Part shown: piece after piece, positions 1 through 10,968 of the stretch | How the letters are laid out: every line of letters starts with the position of its first letter | Position numbering within the stretch: position 1 is the first letter of the stretch | Source: Anastrepha obliqua | Taxonomy: Eukaryota > Arthropoda > Insecta > Diptera > Tephritidae | Assembly: GCF_027943255.1 (NCBI RefSeq) | Contig: NC_072894.1 | Coordinates: forward strand, 132,981,601-133,045,600 | Reading direction: 5' to 3' | DNA: 64,000 bases | Notes under the pieces: model-generated | The model's input: the letters and a program-made list of their open reading frames with translations, nothing else | What the model was told of the DNA's origin: nothing | Databases searched by the model: none | Program-made: the position numbers and the translations under genes

Positions 1-440
1 TAAAAATTTTGTGCGAAAGCAAACGTGCGCCATGTGTACGTCAACATTTTGAAAAGTGGAGCAAAGCGGTAAAGTAGCGTTAAAGCTGTGCATTTTGCAT
101 ACTTTTTGTGTTTACATGTGTGTGGGTGCGTGTGACAGTTGCCGCTGCTGCTGCGGATGTTGTGTTTGTGCGTGCAGGCATGCGTAAGACTGCACAGCTT
201 TTTTTGGTGCTTGGCAAAATGCAAATGTGAAAAGGGTAAGGAGAACTTATACAAAAAGCAGGACAATTTGGGGGAGGGGGTTGAGAATTAATATAGGGAA
301 AAGGTGTAGTGGCAGAATTTGCAAATGTGGGTTAGCATGCAGCTTTGTAAAGCTAGTAATTGCATTTGAATATATGTTCGGAATTTTTATTTTTCACAAA
401 ATGAGCGATTTAAAGAACTACACAGCAATTTAGACAGCTA
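1..440. other. Non-coding sequence, no gene seen
   Basis: Ordinary AT-rich fly-like DNA with TG-rich stretches (about 110-180). The only open frame is 68 codons long and shows no domain. Nothing here supports an exon. Confidence 0.6.
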
Positions 441-520
441 CAAGGTGGCTCAAAATTAATCATTCTATAGGATGATTTATGAGTTTTGCAAATGGCGTGG
501 TACGTGAATCATATTTTTTA
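441..520 (+). mobile_element. Fragment of AAGGTGGC-ended MITE
   Basis: The segment starts CAAGGTGGCTCAAAATTAA and continues with a TTTTGCAAATGGCGT stretch. Both match, in the same order and spacing, the first 80 bp or so of the fuller copy at 51,336-51,578. The second half of the element is missing, and an unrelated Tc1-like element begins 26 bp further on. Non-autonomous, no coding capacity. Confidence 0.6.
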
Positions 521-545
521 ACCAGAGAGCTGGAGTATACAAATA

Positions 546-912
546 TAAAGGGTGATTAAATTTCAAGGGCCGATGTTGAATGTGAACCACACCTAAACGT
601 CAACGACACCGTTGGACTTCTTTCTTTGGGGTTATTCGAAAGAAAAGGAGTACGTCGATAAGCCAGCAACAATTTAAGAGCTAAAGGATGAGATAATTCG
701 GCACATTAACGGCAATAGAACCTCAATTATGCCTCAGCGGCATCGAAAATTTGGATCATCGGATGGAGGTGTGCCATTTGGCCGATATTTTATTCCATAC
801 GTAATTGAACCATACCAGTATTATCATAATAAAGAGAAATGACAATAATTTCTTAAAAAGGTTGTATTTTATTCAAAATCAACACCGGCCCTTGAAACTT
901 AACCACCCTTTA
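546..912 (+). mobile_element. Deleted Tc1/mariner-superfamily element, 367 bp
   Basis: Terminal inverted repeats are visible: the left end reads TAAAGGGTGATTAAATTTCA and the right end, reversed, TAAAGGGTGGTTAAGTTTCA. The match continues into GGGCCGRTGTTGA. Each end is flanked by TA (544-545 and 913-914), the target duplication expected for the superfamily. The inside keeps only the 3' part of a transposase gene: about 605-690 reads TPLDFFLWGYSKEKEYVD then KPATI, a stop in place of a likely Gln codon, then ELKDEIIRHING. PLDFFLWGY is the region of the third catalytic aspartate in this transposase class. It is a dead internal-deletion derivative. It resembles the class of the element starting at 63,610 and the remnant at 21.3-22.1 kb. 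Confidence 0.85.
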
Positions 913-949
913 TAAGCCATGGAATGCGTGAGGTTCAAAGTAAAGATTT

Positions 950-1165
950 CCGGCACTCAAAATATTTTTTTTTTATTAGTTATAAGTTTTAATTAATAAA
1001 AAAGGTATCAAATAAAAAATTACAAAAGAAAAATGTTTTATTATAAAATAAAAAAAAATTATGAAATAAACTTATAAAAACAAAATAATTATTATAAATT
1101 AAAAAAAATTAGTAAATAAAAATTTATTATTAAAAAATTAAAACAAAAAAAAATATTTACAAACC
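950..1165. repeat. AT-only low-complexity block
   Basis: About 200 bp made almost wholly of A and T, built from imperfect repeats of AAATAAAA/TTATAAA words. It lies just downstream of the Tc1-like element. No coding potential. Confidence 0.8.
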
Positions 1166-2220
1166 AAATTGGATGATTCATTTTGGTTGCCGTGTATATG
1201 TAGGCGTGCATGTGCAAGCTGAGGTCTAGCGCTTATAATACAGTTTTTACCTATTGTAATTATGTTCTGAAATACGAATTCTCTTTTATATGGAGGGGGA
1301 AAAAACATCAAGAATCAACGCGATTTTTGAGCCACTTCACTTTGTTATACCAGAATTCAATGGGCCATAAGTTTCAATTGAAAAACTTGAAAGTTTCATG
1401 AAAACTTTGTTGCATTTTTTTTGTTAATTTGAAAAAGTTTGAGATTTGTATTCGTATGGTTTGTACGTCTAATCGAGATAACGGTTTTTGAGCTAACAAC
1501 TCATAACTTGTAGCATACTCTGAGGCGTTGAGAGCGCTATCACGGTGTCGAAAGTTCAAAACTATCACAGACTCTTCATATGTACTCCCTATCCATACAA
1601 CAAATTTTCCTTCACACGGTAAAGCAAACAAGTTTATAGCAGAAACCGAACTTTTAGATTTCTAATTCGATGAAGATATTAAAGGCCTAAAGTAACAAAG
1701 AATAATTAAAGGGTACTAAAAATTAGCGACAGTTTTAAGGCCTTCAATTTGACAAAAACACAATTTCAAGTTTTAAAACAGACCGCAAGCTTTTCAACGT
1801 CAAACACATCCCCCTTTCCCTTTGGTGTGAAGCAGTCTGATAGACTAACCAGTCTAAGCAAGGCTTGACAAGCTGCTACAACAACAACCATACTAAGATT
1901 ATGTTGGTGGTAATTTTTTAAAACCATACCATTATAATTTTTTTAACACAACCAGTCCTCTGACTTTTAAAATCTTAAACATTTTTTTTATGTAGCACAG
2001 GTTTAGGAGCAGAGTATGTTAGAACTCCTAATGGAACTAAGTATGGTAAGTTTAAATATATAGCAACTTAATTTAGTCCTTTGTAAGCCTAGAACCTCTT
2101 TGTATATAAGTATTGGTCCATGCATTCAATTTTGGGTTTCATATTGTAGGCCTCGACAACGGGTTAAGGGCAAACATGTTTTGCTATACAAAAGTAGACA
2201 ATTTTTGAAAAGGCGTAAGG
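1166..2220. other. Non-coding sequence, nothing recognised
   Basis: No domain-bearing frame. The longest frame is 85 codons on the minus strand (1374-1631) and reads like random translation. No repeat partner was found in the window. Confidence 0.5.
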
Positions 2221-2415
2221 CAACCACTGCAGCCGAATAGACAGATGCGTGACTAGCATTCGGAAAAGCATAGGTTCGAATCTCCGTGTATGAAAGAATA
2301 ATATAAAACAGTTTTTTCTAATAGCAGTCGCCCATCGGCAGGCAATGGCAAACCTCCTAGTGAATTTCTGCAATGAAAAAGATCCTTATAAAAAATTGTT
2401 TGCCATTCGGTGAAT
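2221..2415 (+). mobile_element. tRNA-derived SINE, copy 1
   Basis: A B-box-like RNA polymerase III element GGTTCGAATCTCC lies at 2273-2285, about 30 bp after GCGTGACTAGCATTCGG. The order of blocks downstream is the same in the copies at 49.1, 52.5 and 54.9 kb: tgtatgaaa, then gttttttctaatagc, ggtcgcc-like, ggcaatggcaaacctcc, then tttctgcaatgaaaaa. The A-box end is degraded (GCCGAATAGACAG where the 52.5-kb copy reads GTAGCTGAATGGG). SINEs do not code and depend on a LINE partner. The family resembles a SINE-like repeat I recall from tephritid flies. Confidence 0.8.
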
Positions 2416-2664
2416 CTATTTGTAGGCTAACATAATTTAATTTACTTAACGGCGCTTAAAATTATGCAATATTTTTAACTTAAAGCTCATTTGCCTGCAA
2501 AAAACACTACACTGCAGCGCGTATCGGAAAATAAGTATTAGATTTCACTGATTTGTTTGATGTTTTCATTTGATAGGAGCATCCGATGCTTCAAAGCAAC
2601 TCAAAAACAGCATGATTAAGGGTGTGCTCCGAAAAGTAGGCACGCTTTTTCATACTTTTGATAA
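2416..2664. other. Non-coding sequence, no gene seen
   Basis: Short unexplained spacer between two repeats. Confidence 0.5.
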
Positions 2665-2910
2665 ATATTTTTAGGTAGGTTGGTGAAATGGTTAAATTAC
2701 CACTCTGGCACTCCTCAAGTAGCGCCAAATCACCGTTTTGAAACCAATATGAGACCTCCAACAGGCCGATGTCTACAATCAGCCAGAGATGTTGCTGTAA
2801 GGGAGAAGATTGATGGGTCTTAGGCTGCCTCAAGCTGTGGAAGAAAGGAATAGCCAGTGACCTTAATCGTTTAGCTGCCAAATCTGCTTATTTACAGAGA
2901 AAGAGCTCAA
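2665..2910. repeat. Probable interspersed repeat, single copy here
   Basis: The segment from AGGTAGGTTGGTGAAATGG through the CTGGCACTCCTCAAG and CAGCCAGAGATGTTGCT stretches to GAAAGAGCTCAACAG matches, as I remember it, a repeat seen many times in tephritid assemblies. There is no second copy in this window, so the sequence itself does not prove repetition. A 96-codon minus-strand frame (2591-2881) crosses it and has no recognisable domain. It may be the untranslated tail of a retrotransposon. Confidence 0.35.
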
Positions 2911-5900
2911 CAGTCTTTAAATAACAGACTTTAAATATTTTTAATTACCACCGAAACTGAAAATAAAGGTAATCACTTTAAAAAAAATAACTTTAAGTTT
3001 GCATTGCGCCTGAAAGTAGGCCACATTTATGTTAAATTGTACAAAAATTGCTATTATTACTTAAAAGAAATACGAATTTTCCTGCCACTTTAAAGAATTT
3101 TCAAAAAGCGTTTGAACCACAAGTGGCTGAAAAGCTTTTTTCCAACTTCAAAAATGCGTGCATGTGCAGCACTTTTCTTGCCACTCACAGCTCATTCACT
3201 CGCTGCTGCCCACTAGCACACTTCACAGCATGCGTACGTATGTACACGCACACAAGTGCACACGAATGCTTATGAGTATGTTTCCAGCTTTGGGCATTAG
3301 TTTAGCAGCCGCTCAACTGTTTGCATTTGTTTTTTTCTATTTTTTTTATTTTTAGTTTTTTGCATTTTCCGCATTTTCCACTGAACTCTCTCACTTGTGA
3401 AATACGTATAAATGCAAATTTGATAGTGTGTGTGCATAAAGTAAGTATGAATATATATTATTTTACATGAACAATTGCGTACTTTATCGTCTTTGACTGG
3501 CTATTTGTGACAATGGAACTATGAAATATTTATTTATGTGTGTGTCTATATACGATTTACATGCACGATCCGTTTATGTACGCGTGCACATATACATGTA
3601 TAAGTAGATACGCATGTTTGCTTATTCCTGTATGTATTTGATTGCAAATTTCACTAGTGGGGCCTTTCCTTTGCTACAATAAGAATAAAAAATAAATAAA
3701 ATAAACAACTTTGCCATACCACACACACATAGTTGCACACATACATACACACAATACACTAATACACACACAAATACATGCACTCATATTTTATTGCTTG
3801 CTTTTGTAGTAGAGATAAATTGTCTACTCTGGGCCACAAACAAATCAGTGCGCCTGAGAGAGAAAAAAAATAAAAATAAACATCAGAATGAAAATAACTA
3901 CAAAAGTTATGCGAATGCATCTTTATCGGCGTCACTGCTCTTTGCTCTCTGCTACTTTTGTATTACTCAATTTATTGCACCTGAAAATGCTGCATCTAAC
4001 TTTTGTTATTTGCTTCATTTTCACATATGAGTAAATAATCTAAAAGGAACATACATTGTTTTTGTATTACAAAAAAAGTCGGTGCTGAATTGAAAACTTA
4101 AAGCAAGTTTACTTTCATGTTGAAAAATTAAGCAAATTATAAATTTGGGGTTTTTACTATATGTAGAAATTATGCCTTGGAAGTAAAAAAATAGCATAAT
4201 TAATAGCATAACCCTGATGGGCTCTAATTTTTGGCTAGACGCCTAAGAATATGCAACATTTTTTTAAATATAGAGAGAGAATGTGAGTGTCCTGTCTTTG
4301 CTGGAGCAAGGCTATGAATTTTGGGTCTCGATGAGCTGAAAACGAGAAAAATTCGTTTTCTCAACTTGCAAGATATTTTCAGATTTGCAAAGGAATCTGC
4401 AAAATTTTCACAGGACTAGCTATCGCTGTCTCTGTTCTATGCTATCTCTTTCTCTCTGTCCCTTCTCTCCTGTTTTACTTGACTATCAACCCTTTTACTT
4501 TCCAGAGCTTCGAATACAATGGGGTTGCTAGCCTCATCGTTTTAGGAGTGAGTCATTCTTTCCGTGCTTCTTGGTTCGCCTTTTTAAAATTTCAATTTCA
4601 GACAGATATCTATCAAATTATTATTATTTCCTATGGTTCTAGGGAGAAAAAGGGCCCACAACCAACTGCTTGATTTGTTCTGCGCCAGTGGTAAAAAGTG
4701 GATAAAATGTGTTCAAAATATCTACATATAAAATTTCTCAGGCGAAAATTTCGTTTCAAAATTTCTCTACTAATATTCGCTGTAACGGTGCATTGTAATT
4801 TTCTTTACAAAATGCAAAATCATTTCCTCGCAAAACAAGGTAGTCTACTTATAGGAGTCTAACATATTCGCAGTGAAGTGCATTCCACAAAATGCTGTGT
4901 AATAGTTCCCAAGCATCAATCTTGCATATTATAGTTTTTTCCACAAAATCATAAACAGTAACATACCATTAGGCGCCATAACTGCTGTTCATCTGTTAGC
5001 TCAATTTTTGGCCAAATTGAAATTCTATTCAATTCCGCAGTGAAGCCTCATTTGGGCAACAATATTTTGATTGAAAAAACTTGAAAATTTTTTTATCGAA
5101 AAAGGAATGAGCGATTTTTACGATTTCCTCCATTTATTTATAATCATTTTCCTTTAGTTTCATTTTTCGTATTTGTGCTCACAAACGCAAAGCCATAAAA
5201 ATATAAGTGAAATTGTATTTTCTATAGCTTATTTATGGATTTGCATGCAGCAGCAGCAGCGGCAATTGTTTGTTGCCAATTTTATACTTCTACTATTCCC
5301 TGCCTTCCATCTTCTTTCACCTCGTTTCGACAAAGCTGGTATTTATTTGGTTTTTGTTATGCATCTTAACCTGTCTATTTTATGTTATTTATGCATTTAT
5401 GCGTTTCTCCAATTCTCCATCACCATCACCACCAACAACAACAAAAATGAAAACAACACCGGCAAAAAAAAAATAAATAAGTGAAGTAAAGCTCCACAGC
5501 CACTATGCATGAAACTATGTACATAAAAGTTCCACTGTTTGTGTGTATGCGTGTAAGTGAGTAAGTCCGCATATGTTTGTGTTCACCTACATTTTACGCT
5601 GGCAGATTGTGGTAATAGATTTTTCGCTAGAGCGCTATTTTTTCTAGCTGTCGTTCCCTTCTTCCGCTTGGCAATTTCTACCAATTTTCTCTCATTTTTT
5701 AACGCAGTTTTTTTATTTTTGTTTTGTTTTTTTTTTTGGGTTTTTGATCATTTTCACCGCTTCACCACTTCTCCCACCCACACACACTCGCAATTTTATT
5801 GCATTTTCCATTATTGTACATCAATGTAAAGGGGTGGCGGTTGAACGGGGGGTGGCGGTACAGAAGTGCGGCCCGTGAGATGCGCACAAATAAAAATAAA

Positions 5901-6755
5901 TTGGACGAGCAGCAAATTTCGCAACAAATTCCGTTTGGCGAATTTTTATTGCTATTCGGAATTTATAACCGAAAAATTTGTTTGTGCAGAAGCGATATTT
6001 TATTATACTTGCTGTTGTTGTTGTTTTATGTACTACTTGATTTTTTGCTGTTCACCTGGCGTTGGTGGAGGCACTAGCAGCAAGAAGCAGCAGGAGCAAC
6101 TCCAGCGAGCGGCAGATGGTTTGAAGTTTCACGGAATGGCGCACTTTCTTTTCAGCAGCAATCAGCAATTGGGAGATCATAAGTAATATATTCATATGTG
6201 TGTAAGCTGCTATGGTTAAAAAAAACATATATACAAACGCATGCGTTCCTATGCACCTACATGAAAAAAAAAAAAAAATGTTTCCGTGAATTTGCGTTAT
6301 TCAATGCGTACATTTAACGGCTTCTTGGGTTACCTACTGCAAATTTTTCGATTACATATGAATTAGGAATATAATTATTTTTCATTTAACATTTTTTTCA
6401 TGCTAAAGTTTTCACTATTTGTTTTTTAATAATTGGTTTACAAGGTTCTTCGTAACTTTCACATACTTTAAAGCCTTATAAGAGAGCTTCCACCTGCGAA
6501 CACTTTTAAGCTTCTTCATTTGAATGGCCCATTCTATAAAAAACGAAGGATTTTTTTTGATAGTAGCGGTGGCTCCCCTATGCATTTTTTCCATGAAAAA
6601 GTTTCGTAGAAATATTCACTGATATTTGAAAAAGGCATAAAGGCCCTTCCTGTAGTAAAAAAAAAATAGAGCATACAACAGAAAATTTAAGATCAGCCTT
6701 AGGACCACACATAAAGGATGTAAGCGAAAATTTTATTTGTTAGATTACGGAGGGT
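2911..6755. other. Non-coding sequence with CA/TG runs
   Basis: No coding exon recognised. It contains imperfect CA repeats (3,720-3,790), a pyrimidine-rich block (4,420-4,475), an 8-bp inverted repeat GAAAACGA/TCGTTTTC around a 7-nt loop (4,338-4,360), and T- and C-rich DNA from 5,270 to 5,830. Open frames of up to 106 codons follow pyrimidine runs and are rich in Phe, Leu, Cys and Ser, as expected of chance translation. Confidence 0.5.
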
Positions 6756-6836
6756 GAGTGGCAAATTATAGAGAGGAGAAATAGAGAGATAGAAAGAGAG
6801 AGATAGATAAAGAGAGAGAGAAAAGTAAACATAAGG
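6756..6836 (+). repeat. GA-rich microsatellite
   Basis: Irregular GAGA/GATA run (gagaggagaaatagagagat and similar). GAGAG words are binding sites of GAGA factor in flies, but such runs are also ordinary microsatellites. No adjacent gene was found to favour a regulatory role. Confidence 0.7.
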
Positions 6837-7154
6837 CTGAGCAAATTATCACCTTTTGTTTCACGTTTATTCAAGCTTTATAATTTCGATACAGTCGCAG
6901 CTGCCAAAAAGCGGCTACTGCTATTGCTTGGTAGGCCGATTAAAGGCAGTAGCTGTCTCTTAGAATAATCACTGCCGCCTGGTCCTAGCAGGCACAAGGT
7001 CGTGATGAGTCCATTGGCATTTTTTAACGCTGGGGCCGTTAAAATTTGTATCCAGACACTTCTGTGAAATCTTCCATTTAAGAGAAGAGAGCATTATGCA
7101 CTGGGCAAGGTTGGGAGAGGATGAAAAACTCCAAGGTTTGGCTATCCGAATCAA

Positions 7155-7450
7155 AATTGTGAAAGTAATTTCGGTTGCGACATCACCGGGTACTCAGCAG
7201 CAGAGCTCTTCCCGCTCATTTCACACGTTTTTCTAGACTCCTCGGCAACAAGTTTTTGCTCAGGTGGCAACGAAGTAAACTTAGCTGCGTTGGTTTTTCT
7301 CGTATATCATCAAAACTATCCCAGTTTTGTCGTTAAACAAACCGCCGGCCCACCCGAGGTGATGTCAGCAGATTAGCTGATTTCTTTAAAATCGCTGAGA
7401 GCCAGCTAATGGTCTGACGTTAGTCACATCTTCTGAACTCCCTCCACCCA
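7155..7450 (+). repeat. Interspersed repeat A, copy 1
   Basis: Shares ordered blocks with 27,540-27,780 (same strand) and 45,150-45,375 (opposite strand). With the first it shares CAGCAGAG plus the following CGCTCATTTcACACG and the CGTATATCA stretch. With the second it shares AAACAAACCGCC, TCAGCARATYAGCTGATT, CGCTGAGAGCC and the CACMTCTTCTGAA end. Identity is low, so the copies are old. No coding sequence or terminal repeats are obvious. Confidence 0.65.
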
Positions 7451-7840
7451 AGGCGGTGGTATGTTTCGAATGTACTCTTTCATAAGCTGGCAGAGAGGTG
7501 CATCCATGTGTTACACGCAGGAGGTGAAAAGCGACTTGCTGTTGATTTTTTTAGAAATTTTCTCTTCTAAGCCAAAACAATTTTTTAATTTTTTCCGTCA
7601 TTTAAAGACATGTTTGAATTTTTTAAGCGGTTTGTGTGCGGGAATCAACTGAATTTAAATTTTTTGTTATAAAAAGGATAAGCAAATTTTAATAATGCAG
7701 AAGTTATAATTGTTTTGAATTTCAATACTTTTAATTTTATTATTTTGTTTTTTTCTCTGAAAAATCATTTTTTTTCGTATTATTTTGTGTTGTTATTTTG
7801 CTATTATTTTAATAATTAGAAATAAAATTTTTTTTTGTGA
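7451..7840. other. AT-rich non-coding spacer
   Basis: T-rich DNA between repeat A and the long-inverted-repeat element. The 63-codon frame at 7461-7652 has no recognisable feature. Confidence 0.5.
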
Positions 7841-8537
7841 GATGCTTTCCATTTCAATTCAACCGGCCTATTGGGGTCATGTTCTTCGATTTCGATGTAA
7901 CTGAAATATGTTGCTCTCTGGTCAAAATAATGAGACACGTATTTTTTTGTTCGCCCGAAAAAATTTTTTTTCAAGAGTTATCGGCAATTTTGTTTTTCGG
8001 CTCAAAATCGATTTTTTTAATTATATAAGAAATTTTTTTTTTTAAATGCCCATAACTTAGTCAAAAATGAACCGATTTTATAAATTCTGGGTTCAAAATG
8101 ATCGTAATTACTTACACGAGCGACTTCATGTAGAAACAGTTGCAAAAAAGTAGTTGAAAATTTTTTATTTTGCAAAAAACAAAAAGTGCGAAACAGGTTT
8201 TTTACTCAAAAATTCATTACTCAAAACCAACTCATTTTAGCTACTGGGTATTCAGCTTAATTGAAGTTTGAGGTGTCCTCTTGATTTGGAAAAAGTTATA
8301 AAAAAAATACACTTTTTGAAATATTGAATTTCGAAAAAATTTCAAGCTTTTTTTCTTTTTTGCTAAATAAAAAATTTTCAACTACTTTTTTGCAATTATT
8401 TCTACATGAAAAATTTTTTTCGGGTGAACAAAAAAATACTTGTCTTATTATTTTGCCCAGAGAGCAACATATTTAAGTTACATCGAAATCGAAGAACATG
8501 ACCCGAATAGCCCGGTTGAATTGAAATGGAAAGCATC
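7841..8537. mobile_element. Foldback/MITE element with long inverted repeats, 697 bp
   Basis: The left arm starts GATGCTTTCCATTTCAATTC and runs about 125 bp to the CGCCCGAAAAAATTT stretch (7841-7968). The right arm (about 8413-8537) is its reverse complement with roughly eight differences. A second arm pair, catgtagaaa...gcaaaaaagtagttg (8126-8173 against 8361-8409), continues the pairing after an unpaired insertion of about 155 bp in the left arm. The flanks carry the same 4 bp, GTGA (7837-7840 and 8538-8541), a candidate target duplication. No transposase frame is present, so it is non-autonomous. The superfamily is not determined; a 4-bp duplication does not fit Tc1/mariner. Transcripts would form a long hairpin. 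Confidence 0.85.
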
Positions 8538-8547
8538 GTGATAGTTA

Positions 8548-9086
8548 TCTATACTATAAAGGTGAATGTCTGTACGTTGTCCGCGCATCACTACGAAACG
8601 ACAACACCAAATGACGTACAAATTTTTATACATTCATATTTTCACCCAATGAAGGTTATAGGCATGTTTTTATGATGGAACTCCCTTCTCACAGCCCCCA
8701 GGCCACGCCACCACTCTCATTCGTCTCTAATAATCGAATATTTGCTTAAATTGAATCTAAAAAATCTTAGTTTTTCCTATTTCCCACTATTTATAGCCCA
8801 CTCTACACTTCATAATCCGCATAAGCTGTTCAACTATGACCCAAATGCAAAGTTCAAAAACGGTTTGAGATAGAAAATTAATAAAGATAATTTTGCTTGA
8901 TATTTTTCTGATTTGTTGTTTTGATTTTATACAACGAGGCATAGCAACGGATGCCAGGTATCGTAATATTATGGTTATTAATAAAAAAATATTTTCTATG
9001 AAATTATTGTTTGTAATTCTTTTATATACTTATCCTAAATCCCTCAAAACTACTCCTACGCGAGCGGGGCTGCGGGTTAAAGCTAG
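8548..9086 (+). mobile_element. Non-autonomous Helitron, 539 bp
   Basis: The 5' end is TCTATACTATAAAGGTGAAT, preceded by A. The 3' end is CTAG (9083-9086), followed by T, so the element sits between A and T as Helitrons do. Eight bases before CTAG there is a GC-rich hairpin: arm CGC-G-AGC (9059-9065, one bulged G), loop GGG, arm GCTGCG (9069-9074). No inverted terminal repeats and no target duplication are seen, as expected for rolling-circle elements. There is no Rep/helicase frame, so it is a non-autonomous derivative. The TCTATACTATAAA start and the GCGAGC...GGGTTAAAGCTAGT end are typical of insect Helitrons. It starts only 7 bp after the duplicated GTGA of the preceding foldback element. 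Confidence 0.85.
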
Positions 9087-9400
9087 TTTACTATATTTTT
9101 AAAATTTCATTTATTTGATTAGTATTTTTTATATGTTTAGTATTTTTTTATTTGTTTAATTATTTTTTATTTGCTTACGATTCTTTTAATATATTTTTAA
9201 TATATTTTTAATTTGTTCACAATTTTTTTAATTTTTTTTTTTAATATATTTTTTATTTATGTATTGTACAATTTTTTTAATATGTTTTTTTCATTTACTT
9301 ACTATGTTTCAATATTTTTGTACGTGTTTACTATTTTTTTAAATTTGTTTACTATTTTATTTACATTTTTTTTCCTGCAAACTAAGTTTATAATAATTAA
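9087..9400 (+). repeat. T-rich degenerate tandem repeat
   Basis: Imperfect repeats of a unit of roughly 20-25 bp built on ATTTTTTATTTGTTTACTA, starting directly after the Helitron 3' end. Very few C or G. The 65-codon Phe-rich frame across it is a by-product. Confidence 0.7.
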
Positions 9401-10599
9401 GTACCTATAGTGTGCTCAATGACCGACACTTCCACCTAAAAGAATTTTTGTGTCCCCGAGCTTTGTTTAAATACTAAAAGGATTTCCAACTTAATTTTCA
9501 ATCATATACAAAATGTTGCTTGTCCCTTACACCTTACTCTACGCTTTTCCAAATAAAGTTTTGTATTTTGTAATAAATTTTCTACAACTTCCTCTACAGG
9601 CCTTTTCTTTTTCTTGTTCCGCTTTCGCATGTTCCACCATTTCACAGAACTCACTCGGTCGCACTCATACAGGCACAGGTATTTATTTTTATCCAACAGC
9701 AATTTCGTTCAATATTTTTCAATCCCTCTACTTTTATCATTCATTTCATTTATTTGAGTTTTTTCCCTTTTCTGTTTTTGTGGAAATCGCAAAAGGTTGA
9801 ATTTATGGCTGCTTTGTTGCATTGCTAAGCCAATAACAAATGTATAAAAACAACAAGAAAAAATATTTGTGCAACCGGCGAAGGTTGTAAATTTTCTACT
9901 ACATATTTTACACAGGTATTTGTTGTTAGGTTTATTTGTTGATTTCCCCTTTTTTACTTTTCATTTATTACTTGCCAATATTCATTTTAATTGAATGCAA
10001 AGGTGATTGCTGAACAGTTAGGGAAACCTGTATTGTGAAGTGAAACTTTTGATTGAAAATTACAAAGAATTTATTTAAAAAATATACCCGATTTTCATTA
10101 GTTTAAAAACATAATAAATAGTTTTCAATTCCAATTAAAAATGGCTTGGGCCCCACCTATCTGAAAGCGTACAGCTTATAACTTTGAACACCAGCATGTT
10201 TTAGGTCATTGGAAATTTCACCTGTTAAAGCTCTCAGTTTTCTGATACTTTCAAGGTTCAGAATTGCACTTTCATATTCGAAAATTTTTAAGCTTTGACA
10301 TATGAAAACTAAAAGATTTTATTGAGCTCCATAGCGACGGTACAATGGCTCTATTATTACAAGTATAAATTATCAATTAACAAATTAAAATATTTTTTCT
10401 AATATTTAATAGCGGTGGCTTCACGGTAGGCAATAGCTCGGGTGTGCTCCAAATAACAGTGCGACTTACCTCTTTAAAAGTCAGATCGGCAAAAGTGCTC
10501 AAAAAAAGAGTGAAATTACGGACTACCCCTTCCATCAAAGAGTTCGCGCAACAAACGCCAGGTGACGCTGTAAGTCAACTGATTTGAGTTCGGTTTTTT
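9401..10599. other. Non-coding sequence, nothing recognised
   Basis: AT-rich DNA. Frames of up to 95 codons are rich in Phe, Leu and Ser and have no domain. A consensus-like minus-strand donor (GAG|GTAAGT, about 10,463-10,471) stands alone without an exon. Confidence 0.5.
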
Positions 10600-10968
10600 T
10601 CTGTTAGGTTGCCACATCTGCGATTAACATTCATAGAAAACATTTTTTCGGCATTGCTTGACATTTGTAAAAGTTACGCCATCTACAGTAAATCTCCCAA
10701 TTTTCAATTTTTTGCTGTTCTAAAAATGGATTAGAATTTGCAGCAACGAGTTTGTATTAATTTTGCGTTAAAAATCAATTCGAAAACATTGGGAAAAACT
10801 GTTAGTTCCAGAAATTTTTCGAGAGCTGAATCAACCGCTGGCATAAGTGCGTTGCAGTTGATGGGGAGTACTTTGAAGGCGATATTACCACCTTTGAGGA
10901 ATAAACTTGTTTTATGAATTTTCTGAATATATTCCGCGAACTTTTTGATCAAGGTGGCTCACAATGGT
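10600..10968 (+). mobile_element. Internally deleted mariner copy
   Basis: The first part (GTTGCCACATCTG, CATTGCTTGACAT, AAAAGTTACGCC) and the last part align in order with the fuller relative at 12,490-13,490. The middle of the transposase gene is gone: the copy jumps from the 5' leader, just after AATTTTGCG, to the C-terminus. The end codes in one frame for RWHKCVAVDGEYFEGD (about 10,837-10,885), the usual last motif of mariner transposases, followed by ITTFEE and a stop. Non-functional. Confidence 0.8.

Noticed and set aside
2273..2285. B box considered as part of a tRNA gene
   Set aside because: No cloverleaf can be drawn around it, and the block recurs with the same non-tRNA 3' part elsewhere, so it is a SINE.
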